Of a stretch of DNA of 37,490 nt, positions 1 through 10,289 are shown piece after piece. The position numbers were made by a program, and so were the translations under genes. Positions within the stretch are counted from its first letter, which is position 1, and the number at the start of each line of letters is the position of its first letter. This stretch comes from Cudoniella acicularis (lineage: Eukaryota; Ascomycota; Leotiomycetes; Helotiales; Helotiaceae), in the NCBI GenBank assembly GCA_013054445.1, contig JAAMPI010000447.1, forward strand, positions 1 through 37,490, read 5' to 3'. Under the pieces are notes generated by a model. That model was not told the DNA's origin and ran no database searches. It saw only the letters and a list, made by a program, of their open reading frames with translations.

Positions 1-461
1 GGCACCGGCGGGTCTGGGTAGGTCGACTCGAGGAACTGCGCGATGGGGAACGAGTCCATCATATACGTGTTGGTCGGCACGTGCTGGATAGCGGGAACCG
101 TGTATTTGCTTTTATATCCCGAAGCGGATTCGCCGGGGACCAGGCCGCTAGGGAATTTTAGGTCAGAAGACTTCTTCACGCGCGATCGGAGGGCTTTAAG
201 ACTGTGCATTGGGACATAAAAAGGAAAAAAAGGGAAGGGAAAGGGGCTGGAGGTGAAGAACGAAAAGCAAAAGAAGGCGAATATAACTCACAGCCCTTTT
301 AGCGCGGGCTCAATATCCGGAAATTCGAGGAAGATGGTCCTGTAAGGGATATGCTTATAGTTAAGTATGAGGCGGATGCGCCAGACAGTGGGAGAGAAGC
401 AGACGTTCTTGGTGCAGGCCAAGTCGTACAAAACAATCTCGGGCTCGGTTTGGGCGGCCAT
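1..461 (-). CDS. Glutathione S-transferase, N-terminal part (gene cut by window edge)
   Basis: Two exons read leftward: 461-292 and 201-1, with a 90-bp intron (202-291, GTGAGT donor, CACAG acceptor). The phase closes: exon 1 ends two bases into a codon. The product starts MAAQTEPEIVLYDLAC and contains NVCFSPTVWRIRLIL and later YMMDSFPIAQFLESTYPDPP. This is the thioredoxin-like N-terminal domain of fungal GSTs; the D-S-F-P-I-A stretch is where family members bind the glutamyl part of glutathione. About 123 residues are visible; the helical C-terminal domain lies outside the window. The protein probably conjugates glutathione to electrophiles in the cytosol, but the substrate cannot be told. 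The start is the only upstream in-frame ATG that precedes the conserved first strand. The upstream neighbour is a broken alcohol dehydrogenase in divergent orientation. Confidence 0.85.
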
Positions 462-994
462 GTTGTGCTACGCTCTAATGAAGACCCAATCGAGGAGATA
501 AAGTGCAATTGTAGAGTTTCTAATCGGTCAATTTATGAGTGGAAGTTTTCGGTTGAAACACGCGTAAAGAATTGAGAGAGTACTGGAAAGCTGGCTTAGG
601 CAGAAGTTCATATTTCTCACGTGATGATAAAAGCTAGTGCGCCGATGTCCGCCGATGTCCGCCGATATTTACTCATCCAGTAAACTATCCTCTCGTCTGG
701 TGAGATATGTCCAGCACTAAGCAGGGGGATCTCGCTTAGATAGCACAGCATAATATTATATACCTTTGCATATAAATTTATTAGTAATCTACATCATTGG
801 AATGAAATCGCGTCTAGCAGTCCCCCTCACAAAGGTGGACATTACAAAATACACAGCCCCCAGTTGACCTTTTTACCCTACCCTCCACTACTCTCCCTAG
901 GACCTTTTGACAACTTGATTTATATAAACACCATACGCAAGTGCCTCTAGGGCGCTTTTCCCAGTAGTACAAGTACTAGAAATCAGGATTAATG
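462..994. other. Intergenic region upstream of the GST gene
   Basis: No gene is supported here. The stretch holds the GST promoter side, a small decamer tandem repeat at 641-666 and an E-box-like TCACGTGA at 617-624. A short open frame at 351-575 (+) is the antisense shadow of GST exon 1 plus its leader. The remainder is AT-rich and featureless to my reading. Confidence 0.5.
641..666 (+). repeat. Decamer tandem repeat GCCGATGTCC
   Basis: Two perfect copies of GCCGATGTCC (641-650, 651-660) are followed by a third copy that starts identically (GCCGAT) and then diverges. It lies about 180 bp upstream of the GST start codon, so it could be a microsatellite or a repeated regulator site; nothing decides between these. 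Confidence 0.7.
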
Positions 995-1967
995 TGAGGG
1001 GGAGGCGTTGGTAGGCAAGGAGAAAATGTCAAAAGCAAAAATCTAAAAGTCGAAGATGCAGTATTACTTTCCTTCAATACCTGTGGCCACTGCAGGCTGC
1101 GCATAACGGGCCATCCCGCCTACTGCTTTACACACCCCCAAGTCAATTACAATGTCGTGCGAGTTGGAGACCAAAGCACGCCTGGGAAACTTGAAGATAG
1201 AAGATCGGTACGCTCGCGGTATTTTGGACAGTCTTCGTTTGCGAAGATGTCGATTGTTAATGAGAAGTGTGTAGTTAAGTGTCCGTATCCTGAGAGTTTG
1301 GATATTTATACACCAATTGGGTGCGGATTTCAAACTGGCGCTGGCACGATTCTAAATGTTCTAAAACCAACGAAGGGAGACTCGTTGTGATTTTTGGTTT
1401 TGGAAGTGTGGGGTTGACCTGTTTGATGACGGCAAAGTATATGGGTGCTGGGAGGATAATTACTGTTGATATTGTGGACGAGAAGTTGAAGATGGGGAGG
1501 GAATTAGGCGCCACGGATCTGATTGATTCAAGGGATACGCCTGCTTTGGTCGAGGAGATCAAAAGAATCACCAATGGAGGAGCAACGATTGCAATAGATT
1601 GTACTGGGCTTTTGAAAGTCATCGAGGATATGATTGGGTATATTGGACCACTTGGCACCGCTGCCACTGTCGGTTCCACCGCCAAATTTAAAGATCAATA
1701 TCAACCCTTTGACTTTCCTACTAGAAAACAAGTACATTGGTGTGATCGAGGGAGACTCGAATCCCGTAGAGGTATGGTCTCACCCCAAATTCATTCGAAC
1801 AAAATACTAAAAATACGCAGTTCATTCCAAAGCTAATGGAAATGCACCAAAATGGGAACTTCCCAATCGATCGCCTTTGCAAGACGTACCCAGTTGCAAA
1901 CCTGAAAGATGTGATTCATGAAATGCACGTAGGAAAGGTCATTAAGCCGGTTGTTTCTTGGGTTTAA
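995..1967 (+). pseudogene. Decayed zinc-type alcohol dehydrogenase (MDR family)
   Basis: Translated pieces match a medium-chain zinc alcohol dehydrogenase in order: a structural-zinc loop (SFNTCGHCRLRITGHPAYC), then YFGQSSFAKMSIV, GCGFQTGAGTILNVLKP, a Rossmann motif (GFGSVGLTCLMTAKYMGAG), DCTGLLKVIEDM, and the tail KLMEMHQNGNFPIDRLC ending VGKVIKPVVSWV. The reading frame breaks at about 1381-1388 (after KPTKGDS) and again at about 1731 (one extra base before YIGVIEGDSNPVE). A normal intron survives at 1772-1820 (GTATGG...TACTAA...GCAG). The N-terminal GroES half, including the first catalytic zinc ligands, is missing: a stop sits at about 993-995 and no family-like start exists upstream. The third of the four structural zinc cysteines is an arginine. 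I therefore call it a pseudogene; single-base sequencing errors could explain the frame breaks but not the missing N-terminus. Confidence 0.8.
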
Positions 1968-2131
1968 TCGTAAAGTGTGCTTTTATAGGGAATCTTGGGC
2001 AGCTTTTACGGGTCGTGGGGCGTTTACTGAGACAGGAATTATGTGCATTCCATACAACCTAGTTTTTTTTATATAGAAAGCTTAGTACTAGTTGCATCCA
2101 ATTTCATTCATTTCAAAGCGCTCAGACTTCT

Positions 2132-4068
2132 TCATGGTGTGAGCATCTCAGATAGGCTTCCTTCAAGGTATCTGCGCCAGTTCGCGATCATCATGTCCAG
2201 TGCCTCTTTGTCTTTCAAGCTGTACTCCTCACTATCGTCACCGGTCACCACATCCTGTGCCCAGCCAACATTCACCGCTGTGTAATGAAGCAATCCGTGA
2301 GCATCTTTGGTCGTAGTAACGATTCTCACCCTCTTCAACGTCCTGTTCAAAGCAACCCCTTTCACATTCAACCGCTTCTCTTCTGGCACAAAGTCCTCAT
2401 CAATTTCCATTTCTTCATTTTTCACAACCCATCTTGCAACAGCAGCCATTGCATCCCCAATCCAAATCCCTTCAATACCACTCCGAGTAAGCAGGCCAAT
2501 GGCTTTGCGTCGTAAGACAGGATTCCGACATTTAGTGGCGGTGAGATAAAGTGCAGGGATCACACCCAAATCGAAAGAAAATGGTTGACTTCCTTGCTCT
2601 TTCTGGGTGTGATCGATGATTATAGTGGCGAGTAATATTATTTCTGTAAACTCCTTGGTGAAAGCGTCATAGGCGAGTTCATCGCGGTAGAAGTGCGTTG
2701 AAATGTAGATTATAGCTGCGAGATGCTGGGCTCGAAGGATTTTGACACCAATAGCTTCCTCTTTTATGCTGGGCTCCGAGCCATTGATTGATTTCTCAAG
2801 TGTCGAAGACCAATCCTTCAATAATCTATCGACATCTTTGAGTTCGGCTGAGATCTTTGGAGGCAGTGAGAGGTAAGGGAGATCGCGGTATTGATCCTTG
2901 TATGGCTTGAAGAGTCGATACATATAAGCAATTATATCGTCTATCACGTCTCGGGCTTCTGAGATAGTTTCGAATGTCTCTGGGACAGCTGGTGTCCCAA
3001 CAGATTTGGATTGATAGAAAATCGCAAAACTGCACGCTTGAGTGTCAAAGCGGGAAAACGCCTTCGACAAATTCTTGAGCGTGCCAGAAATATACTATAT
3101 CCTATATGAGTTGCTGAGATAAATTAGTCTTGAAAGAATCTGCGTACCTGGGGTTTTGAAATGTATTCTTTTAGTATAGCCTGCCCAGCGCCGAAGTGCT
3201 GCAACGATGCTGTATCGTTGGGGTTGCCGCGGAGAACCTCGAAGGACGTGAAAAGAAGGCTAGCTATAAGAGCAAGCTCCCAACTGGCTGTAGATGTATC
3301 GAGACTGTTATTGAGACTTTGTATCGCGTGTAAATACTTAACATTAGATTTTTGTCTCTCTATTGTGATGTCTGACGGGTTGTTCTGAGGATGAAGGAGA
3401 ACTGCAAGTGCTAATACACCATTCCGAATAGAGCTCTCGGATTGGGCCATTTGCAGGATTGTTTTATCCCAAAGTGGGTCTTCGAAGTACCGCGAGGAGG
3501 AGGTCGTGCATAATATCCGGAAAAATTCAAAGTACTTGCCATCATCGTTAGAAAATGGCCCACTAGGTGAATAGGCTGGTTTCGGCTGAAGCGTCGAAAT
3601 CCTATTTGACCCAAGAACTACTGCTCTGGATTTGGTCGCAATTCTTGAAGCTTGCAATAACTGTAATTCGTTGGAAGGCTTTAAAAAGTCGCAAGCACGT
3701 TGTGTGTCTGTGCAGCGTCGACACGCAGGCTTCGTTTCATCGCATTTCACTCGGCGGATTCTATGCTTTTTAATTAGCATTAGTGCCCCAAACTTGCTAT
3801 TGGAGCAAATCCATTAGTTGTAAGGTGTGAACTCCTACACCGTGTAAATATCCTCGCCCACTTTCGACTGGTAGCCGCACTAGGGTCAAGGTTCTTGATT
3901 GGTCCTGAAGGCCACAATCATTGTGCACTTGTGTGTTATTGTGGGCGAGGTCATTTACGCGGTGTAGGACTTAATTGACACTTACTTGCATGTTACGCAT
4001 CCCGTCCTGCTTTTGGAGACCACTTTCCTAGTCCGATTTGTCCTCGACTGAGTCAATTCGTCATCCAT
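2132..4068 (-). CDS. Zn2Cys6 (zinc binuclear cluster) transcription factor
   Basis: Three exons: 4068-3986, 3760-3148 and 3094-2132, with introns 3761-3985 (225 bp) and 3095-3147 (53 bp). All phases close, giving 552 residues. The zinc cluster is complete only after splicing: exon 1 supplies C24 and C27 (RTGCVTC), exon 2 supplies C34, C41, C44 and C51 (KIRRVKCDETKPACRRC). The spacing C-x2-C-x6-C-x6-C-x2-C-x6-C is the canonical GAL4-type fold. The rest is a helical middle region typical of fungal regulators (for example LRGNPNDTASLQHFGAGQA, LSKAFSRFDTQACSFAIF), with no separate Fungal_trans hallmark that I can name. It is a nuclear DNA-binding regulator with unknown target. Choosing the first ATG inside exon 2 would lose two zinc ligands, so I prefer the spliced start at 4068. 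Intron 1 contains a foldback element. The gene is convergent with the broken alcohol dehydrogenase. Confidence 0.88.
3831..3971. mobile_element. Small foldback (MITE-like) element inside intron 1 of the Zn2Cys6 gene
   Basis: Two 31-base arms, 3831-3861 and 3941-3971, are inverted copies of each other with 27 of 31 positions paired. The arms begin ACTCCTACACC and AGTCCTACACC when read inward. About 79 bp lie between them, giving a 141-bp element with no coding capacity. This is the structure of a miniature inverted-repeat transposable element. I see no convincing target-site duplication next to the arms, so the superfamily is unknown. It lies wholly inside the 225-bp intron and accounts for its unusual length; without it the intron would be about 84 bp. 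Confidence 0.75.
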
Positions 4069-6494
4069 TTCCGAGGCAGTAGGCTCCAACAATATATTTT
4101 GCAACCTATGATAGGATAATATGTCCGGGTGTGGTGGTGACGCTCCTTAGAAAAAATAAAGAAAAGTTCTCTTTCTCGTCAAAAAAGGGGCTGTGACCCT
4201 CGTCATCAATGCTAGGGGGCCAACACGATCGACCTTTCGGCTGATTGGCTGTATCGCGATCTGGAACTCGGTTAGACAGCCCTATCAGAGCAAGGGGTAT
4301 GAGAATACATTTTGACCAATCAAAATACTCCACATCCGCACGTCCAAGTTCGTGGTCGTGAAGCGCCCAAGGGAGTTCCAAACCAGAATATCTGGTGATA
4401 TAGAAGGGGGAGGGAGACCTCGGGTTTTGTCATGGCACGTCTTTTGTCTCTAGTTCTTCAATCGCCTCGAGCATTTTAGCCTTCAGGAAGTTCCGCTGCT
4501 CGTAAAATTTCCAGGACTGCTTATGCCACCTTTATAGCCCATGCCCTTCCTTCAGCATCATCCATTATATTAGCACCGCTGTGCCACAAATCAGCAAAAG
4601 AAGCTCCCTAAGTGCAATTATTTTTGACGGATTCTGCAAGTAATTCGAAGTCGATATTCTCGAAGTCACGAACAATACCGCGTTCACCAAGTCGAAATTC
4701 TTCGCGAACTGCAGCATCCTCAAACCCTCTTCTCGGCTTTATAGCACTTTCATCGTTTCATGATGCACCTCGAGATGCCTCTCGCCATTCGCGACGATAA
4801 TCAAAGCAACGACCCAATGGTCAATCTTCCTTTTCCGTTGATAATGATTCTGGTTGGAATGTTTTTAATTGTTGGTATTGCCGCAGCACGTCAAGAAATG
4901 GCGTCCCGAGCTTGAACATGCTGGCACAAGGTTGAAGGGGTGGTTTGGAATTCATCGACCGTTGCGAGAAAGTTTTGGCTCTTTTTATGGGGAATACTGC
5001 TCGAATTAGCGCTGGACAAGGGAGACTTGGGGTTAGGGGAACTCGGGGAGAGGCGGGTGAGGGGAACATACACGATGACACGTTAATGAGATGGTCGTGA
5101 TGGATATCGGAAGGAGCAGCAGGGAGGGAATACTATATTCTATGGCGCACTTTTATGTTGAGATGGGATACAAGAGCGGTTGACAAGTAGGCAGCAACTG
5201 GGAAAAGGATACCGAAGCAAATTTTTCGAGGAATAGTAACTTAGACTAGAAGTGATGCACGTTATTGGACAATTGCAACAATTGGGAGGGTATCGCGTAG
5301 TCAAACAACATGACTTCCCCACAAACCACTCACGCATCCACAACCCTGTCCCGGAAGCGATTCGTCTTGGCGTATTCAATTCTTTCGGATGATCATTGCC
5401 ATGCTTGGCCATGACGGCTTGGGTTCTGAAAGTTATATTGCGCATTTATTCGCAACAAAACAAACGGGGATATAACTTTGAAGTCTCTTTGAGAACGCAC
5501 TCCTTCTCAAGTCTTCAAATTATCGTTGGGACACGAAATCCGGCATTTGAGAACATGAGGTCAGGCACAATTCTGTGGGAATCCCCATACAAGGTAACCC
5601 AAGTCGGCGGTTGTGCGAAGGTCCTCGAGTGCCTGGCCTTCCGGAGGCAATTTTATGGGTATAGTGAGTTGCTGTATGCCGCTGCTTGCAAGGTATTCTC
5701 GTTGATGACGCTTCAATTCTCTGCAACTCTGGTGCGGTTCCGTACCATGAGCCTAGCGGACGCATTTGGGTTGTTAGCTCCATTGATCAGGCTCTCCGCG
5801 AACATGAAGGATCTGACGCGAGAATCCAAATAATCCGACATTTGGTTCGAAGTTCGACGCAACAAAGGCGACAAACGTCTCTTGCAAACATGGAGGTAAA
5901 CGCAGAGGCCCTCCTCGTCCAGGCGACATCCCCGATATCCTTTGTGAAACTGTGTATCTTCTTGTCAAGAATCGGGATGCGCTGGATCATTTGCGGGGGG
6001 GCCTTGAAAGCTTTGTCAAATTCGTGGAGGCTATCATCATTTCTTCTGCTCTAAATTTGCCATACCACCGTGCCGTAGATAACGAGTCGATGCGTTGCTA
6101 CGCCGACACCTCATGGAGGGAGACACCCAGCTAACGCACCTGAAAAGACCAGCATAATCCCTTTTCCAAAATTTCATCGAATGACCTGATCCTCAGAAAG
6201 TCGTGTGTATCTACCAACCTCCAGCCTTCAAATTACCAAACAACCTCACCATTCACAACCGCCACTTTCTTCCAAAACATCGGCTTCCATGCGATCACCC
6301 AGGTTGCCTCAAGGCTACCTTACCAAGTAGCACGCATACCCGCAAAAAGTGGAACAAGGAATTGAAAGATTCTAAAATTCAATTAGTTAAACTATAATTA
6401 TCATTGCTATGCAAAATGTATAAGAATATGATCAACTCATATCAATGTGACAATAACCCAGGACGTAAGAAAGGTAGAGAGACTTTGAAATGCA
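4069..6494. other. Gene-poor stretch with decayed coding remnants
   Basis: About 2.4 kb without a supportable intact gene. Short open frames occur on both strands (for example 4106-4381 (-), 5396-5833 (+), 5686-6054 (+)), but none shows a family motif, a clear start or consistent splicing. One plus-strand stretch around 5925-6110 reads plausibly protein-like (DILCETVYLLVKNRDALDHL), but its surroundings break. I interpret the segment as worn-out coding and intergenic sequence. Confidence 0.4.
4440..5081 (-). pseudogene. Possible degraded coding remnant, unknown family
   Basis: One minus-strand frame runs about 210 codons with only a handful of stops (TGA at about 4823, a second TGA near 4760, TAG near 4608, TAA near 4525, TAA near 4480). 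Between them it reads like real protein, for example EEFRLGERGIVRDFENIDF and ADLWHSGANIMDDAEG. The stop codons are of the kind that C-to-T change creates from CAG, CAA or CGA. I do not recognise the family. It may also be chance, because part of the stretch is also open on the other strand. Confidence 0.25.
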
Positions 6495-7000
6495 CTAATG
6501 GTTTAGTTTTGACGCCCATTTAAAGATAATGTCAAATTTGGGAAGTTTAAAAAGGGATTGGAGTAGTCTGGTGTTGCGTTCGGGCTCATTGTTGCAAAGA
6601 GCCAGCAAATATAGCCCGAGAGAAAGAGGAATCCGATGTTCACAAAGTCTGTAAGCCCGTGAAGAAGATCCCGACCATGGAAGCCTCTCCTGCAATAGTT
6701 GAAATATACCAAGACTCCTCGTATTATTTCTGGCCACATATAGTCAATGTTAATCTTGTTTAATGTCAGCTTACAAGGATAAGGACGAGGGCAAATCGAT
6801 TTATGTTGGAACGGCATATCTTAATGTTCGGTTGAGAGGCGAGAATAGCAAAGCATATCGTCAGTAGCAGAAGGAATAACCACAAGGAAATGTAGGCTGA
6901 AATGTAGATTGGGAACCTAGGGTGGTACCATTGATTAAACTCAATAGGTAACGGATTGTCTGTAATGCAGATAGGACTGTTTAGACGCCATGCCAGGAAT
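6495..7000 (-). CDS. Hypothetical small membrane protein (incomplete model)
   Basis: Two exons fit together. The upstream one (about 6978 down to 6777) reads CITDNPLPIEFNQWYHPRFP and then a hydrophobic segment, ISLWLFLLLLTICFAILAS, and ends with NRFALVLIL before a GTAAGC donor. The downstream one (about 6691-6495, after a TTGCAG acceptor) continues in phase 0 as ERLPWSGSSSRAYRLCEHRI, has a second mildly hydrophobic stretch (LSLGLYLLALC) and ends KWASKLNH. An intron of about 85 bp separates them. No start codon is evident: in-frame stops sit just upstream near 7010, where another open frame (7233-7012) ends, so a 5' exon is missing or the gene is broken. I do not recognise the family, and the splice choice is my inference. 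Confidence 0.35.
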
Positions 7001-7944
7001 CCTTCGTATTATCATTGTTCAGTGTCGCCATACACTCTGTAATAGAGTCTGCACATGAAGCCCAGTGTGCGTCCGATCCTTCTACTTCTGATCTCTTGGA
7101 AACGCATTATGTGTAGGCTTTCCAGATAGTTGATAAGCCCTTCTCGTTCATCCCCCGTAGCAACATGGTTTGAGCCTAGTTGACGCTGGCAATACGCTGT
7201 GCTTGCGCATGAGGAGTTGCGTAAGGCCGACAAATATCGCTGTTATACCACGGAAATGTTTACACTTCCTAACCCTATATCTCATGTGAGCAGCGCCGCC
7301 TTTGCTCATGCTCAGCTCAGGCCCGGCTCTGCTTCGGCTCAGGGTTACTTAGGCCTGCTCACCCTATTCACACGTGTACTAGAAATCATCAACTTTTAAC
7401 GAGGGGCCCGAAAAGGCCCCTCTTCCCTTAGCTAGGGATCCCAAAAATTTACCCTGCCTGATCTAAAATTAGCCTTTGCTTCTTTCCTCGTTGATCTCCT
7501 CACTTATATCCTATGTACAACAGTGGGTGAGGGTACGGACGGGTATTAAAGCGGTCACCTATAAATCAAACGACATGTATAGTGAATTAATTAGGTAGAA
7601 AGTGGACTACTGAAAGGAGACTAGTCCGCGTTATATAATGAACAAGGAAGATAGAGGGGCGAAGGAAATTCTTAATATAATTCTACACATCGACTTTGCA
7701 ACTGTCTTCTAACTAAGATCTAAGTGTAACGTTCTGTTATCACGGGCTTATATCGATATCACGTGGTCGTTGGGTTTAGTCGTTAATTGAAGTGTCAAGT
7801 AAATCAGTATAGAAAGCTATACATTAAAATTGAGCACGCAGCTCTAAGAAGGGAAACTATATGGCTATGTAGGTGGTAGTTGAGGTGGAGTCCAGGAGTC
7901 CGTCCCGAACATGTGACCCCAGGATTCAGGACTCCGTCACATGA
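7001..7944. other. Intergenic region between the membrane-protein model and the CorA-like gene
   Basis: No supportable gene. It holds the minus-strand open frame 7233-7012, which has no recognised motif, a GC-rich stretch near 7290-7350 with repeated GCTC/CAGG words, a perfect hairpin at 7401-7422 and then AT-rich sequence up to the 3' end of the CorA-like gene. Confidence 0.4.
7401..7422. repeat. Perfect GC-rich hairpin
   Basis: An 8-bp perfect inverted repeat, GAGGGGCC and GGCCCCTC, is separated by the 6-base loop CGAAAA. It stands out in an otherwise AT-rich intergenic region. It could be a structured remnant or part of a repeat; there is no gene end next to it, so I do not call it a terminator. 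Confidence 0.5.
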
Positions 7945-9473
7945 CTATCGGGTCGTGACACTAAGGCCATCGAAATACGTCGGGAACATGAACATAAGAT
8001 AAATCGAGATCAGCACAAATGGCACACTCAGCCCTCCCAAGATAGCCCACTTCACATACCCCGGGTCACTGATCGACAAAATCGTCGCCAACAACGAGAC
8101 GGGGAGGAACAGGGCCGCGAACTTCGACACCCATCCCACAATCTTCCCCTCCCGCACCGAAGCCTCCCCGATTAAGAACTTCACATCCTCCTCGAGAGAA
8201 TTTAGCGTCTTATCCAGCTCCTTGTACAGGAAGGCGAAGTCCTCCTTCTGCTCCGCGATGTCATCGCCGCCACGGAGAGACGCAATTTCCAGCGAGTTGC
8301 GTAGGAGCATCTGATGTTGGTGAACAAAGCGGTGAAGGGATCGCGAGATCCACAGGAAGAAGGGGATGCTATTAGGGAACTTGGCATCGCAGTTGCGCAT
8401 GAGAATGCGGCCCATTATGTAGCTGGCATGCAAGAGGAACATGACGCCGTGGCGTTCTATGATCTTTAGGACAGGCAGGAGAGCGAGCTGTTTCTGGTCG
8501 TTGAACAGGGTCTTTGCTTCGTCCGGCGTAAGACGGTCGATCCATGAGATAAGCTCCCGTCGAGCAGATACTTGGCGCCAACGGGCATCAGTGCCAAGGT
8601 TCTCACCATCATCATCGAGCAGTGAGACTGGGTTCGGGATATGGGATGCAGGAGGGACATCCGAAAGGAGTTGATCGGTAAGAATGATTCCTGAAGATGA
8701 ATACAATGTTAGGCTTCCTCATAATATGAATTGGTTGTTGATTCTGTAAGTCCTGACTTACCAATTTTCGAGCCCCTTTTTTTGTATACCGAGATCTTCT
8801 CACCAACAAAAACATCAGGGAGGTCAGGGTGTATAATTGATGTACCCCTAGAGGTATTGGTAACCGCAACCCTGAGTTTAAAAACGATCTGATCTCCACC
8901 TTTAATATGGTACGGCCGCCGATATTCCGCTGTATAGAACGGAGCTTTCCTGATATAATCTGGCAGAAGGTATGGCGATCTTGCAGGAGGTCGTACAAGT
9001 GGTGATTCGTAACGGACCTGCCGAAATATTTCCGTGCCTGCTAAATAGCTGGCAAAGAATTCTGGCTCAAGTTCATAGGTTGTTCCTAGGACTTCAATCA
9101 TTGCCCTTGAGAGGCCCTTGGCGATAATGAGTGTGCCTGTTCGTTCTTTCTCTTCGCTGACCGCCCGCTTGAACTCTTCCGGAGTAGAACATTTGATTAC
9201 CGGGTCGGGTTTTCCAGATTCTGTAAAATGAATAACCTTGATGTCGAAAACCTCCATTCTCCTGGAGGGCTGCATTGCGAAACCCTCTGTAGCAGGGTTC
9301 ATGAACTGATAAAGACATTCTAGCCATGGCCGGTGCTGCAACTTGAGCCGAACAACGTCGTAATATGCGTTTGGAAGGATACTTCGAGCCTTGTCCTGCG
9401 GCTGATCATGCTTTTCCGGAAGTGTCCCTTTCTCGAGGTCTTCAGCGCTAATCACGATCTGAGGCACATCCAT
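7945..9473 (-). CDS. CorA-like divalent-cation transporter domain protein
   Basis: Two exons, 9473-8762 and 8690-7945, with a 71-bp intron (GTAAGT donor, CTTCAG acceptor) closing in phase 1; 485 residues. The C-terminus carries the CorA layout: a long charged helical region (EQKEDFAFLYKELDKTLNSL), then two closely spaced membrane segments, about residues 428-445 (KFAALFLPVSLLATIL) and 452-473 (WAILGGLSVPFVLISIYLMF). The GMN signature that ends the first membrane helix of true CorA channels is not present; the loop reads SISDPGYVK. The N-terminal half is the soluble sensor-like part seen in fungal members (PRRMEVF-like and LEPEFFASYLAG motifs). Ion transport is therefore unproven. The start is the ATG giving MDVPQIVISAEDLEKG; an open frame with a splice donor lies further upstream (see findings), so the real N-terminus may be longer. 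Confidence 0.75.
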
Positions 9474-10261
9474 GGTGCGCTGAGAGAAGATCGGCAGAGC
9501 GTTGATGAGCACGCTACGTTAAGAAAAGTACAAGGTAAAAGCTAGGGGGCTTACCGGAATGCCTGAATTTATGAAATGCCTCCTCTGCGGCTGTGTAATT
9601 TGGCGGTCCGGCTGATGAAAGCCGCAGGCGCCACACGCCCAGCTCCATGCCTCCTCCAGATCTGAAGCGCTACCTGCCCTCAGAAGGCTCTCCAGCGCTC
9701 GCTGGCCCGAACAGCCGTGAAATCGTCCTATTAGCGTCTAGAGCCCGCTGGTCGCAGCCTTGGGGAAGGCGCATCGGCTGACTTCGTCAAGTCAGCAAAT
9801 TTTGTCGACGAGGCTACGTTCAAGTGCGCCCACATCCCTGCGTGCAACTTTCGAAATCCAAATTTACACGAAGGCTGGACTGGTTTATCTTTCTTGATCA
9901 TTGAATCAATTCATCTGCTATCAAAACCGAGAAACGCCAAAAGGAGACCAACCCATCTAGTCTACTATACAGCTTCACGACATCTGAAAAGTTCACTTCT
10001 CCTGATCTAACTTCTTCGCCATAATCATATTACACCCCTTCTAAATCTTGCCCGCTCTTTCCTCGGCTCTAGTCGGACTAAAATGTCCCTTTAAACTATA
10101 CATCGTCTTGGTTGTGTTCTGTCCCGCCTGCTTAACCATAGACTTCTTATACTACGTAATCGCGACTATAAGTCCATGCCCCCCCATTTTGCCCACCTCG
10201 CTTAGCTCACCGCCACTCCCAACCCCCCTACTTGAAATAATTATATTTTTATAACGCCTTA
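9474..10261. other. Intergenic region between the CorA-like gene and the retroelement
   Basis: GC-rich up to about 9850, then AT-rich. On the minus strand a frame stays open from about 9730 to a GTAAGC donor at 9554, and could be a 5' exon of the CorA-like gene, but it contains no ATG. A second short frame begins at an ATG near 9823. The rest, including the plus-strand open frame 10048-10254, shows nothing recognisable. The boundary to the TA-rich retroelement is at about 10260. Confidence 0.4.
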
Positions 10262-10289
10262 TTTAATTTCCTTTAAATTTTAGTCATTT

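Noticed and set aside
351..575. Plus-strand open frame over the GST start
   Set aside because: Antisense shadow of GST exon 1; no motif and no splice context.
3124..3780. Zn2Cys6 regulator read as lacking its first two cysteines
   Set aside because: The open frame alone begins MLIKKHRIRRVKC, but a spliced upstream exon (4068-3986) ending in AA with a GTAAGT donor restores RTGCVTCKIRRVKC in perfect phase.
4106..4381. 91-codon minus-strand open frame upstream of the regulator
   Set aside because: No recognisable motif, unusual composition, and not conserved-looking; probably part of the regulator's upstream region.
5330..5410. Possible methyltransferase motif (PRRIASGTGLWM) on the minus strand
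   Set aside because: It resembles the glycine-rich SAM motif only loosely, and no further methyltransferase block follows in any frame.
7885..7945. Inverted ATGTGAC/GTCACAT near the CorA-like stop as an LTR end
   Set aside because: The words also resemble parts of the Gypsy LTR, but similarity covers only a few bases and there is no TG...CA structure.
10048..10254. Plus-strand open frame of 68 codons with hydrophobic text
   Set aside because: No motif, low-complexity proline-rich end (C-runs), and it lies at the border of the retroelement; looks like chance.
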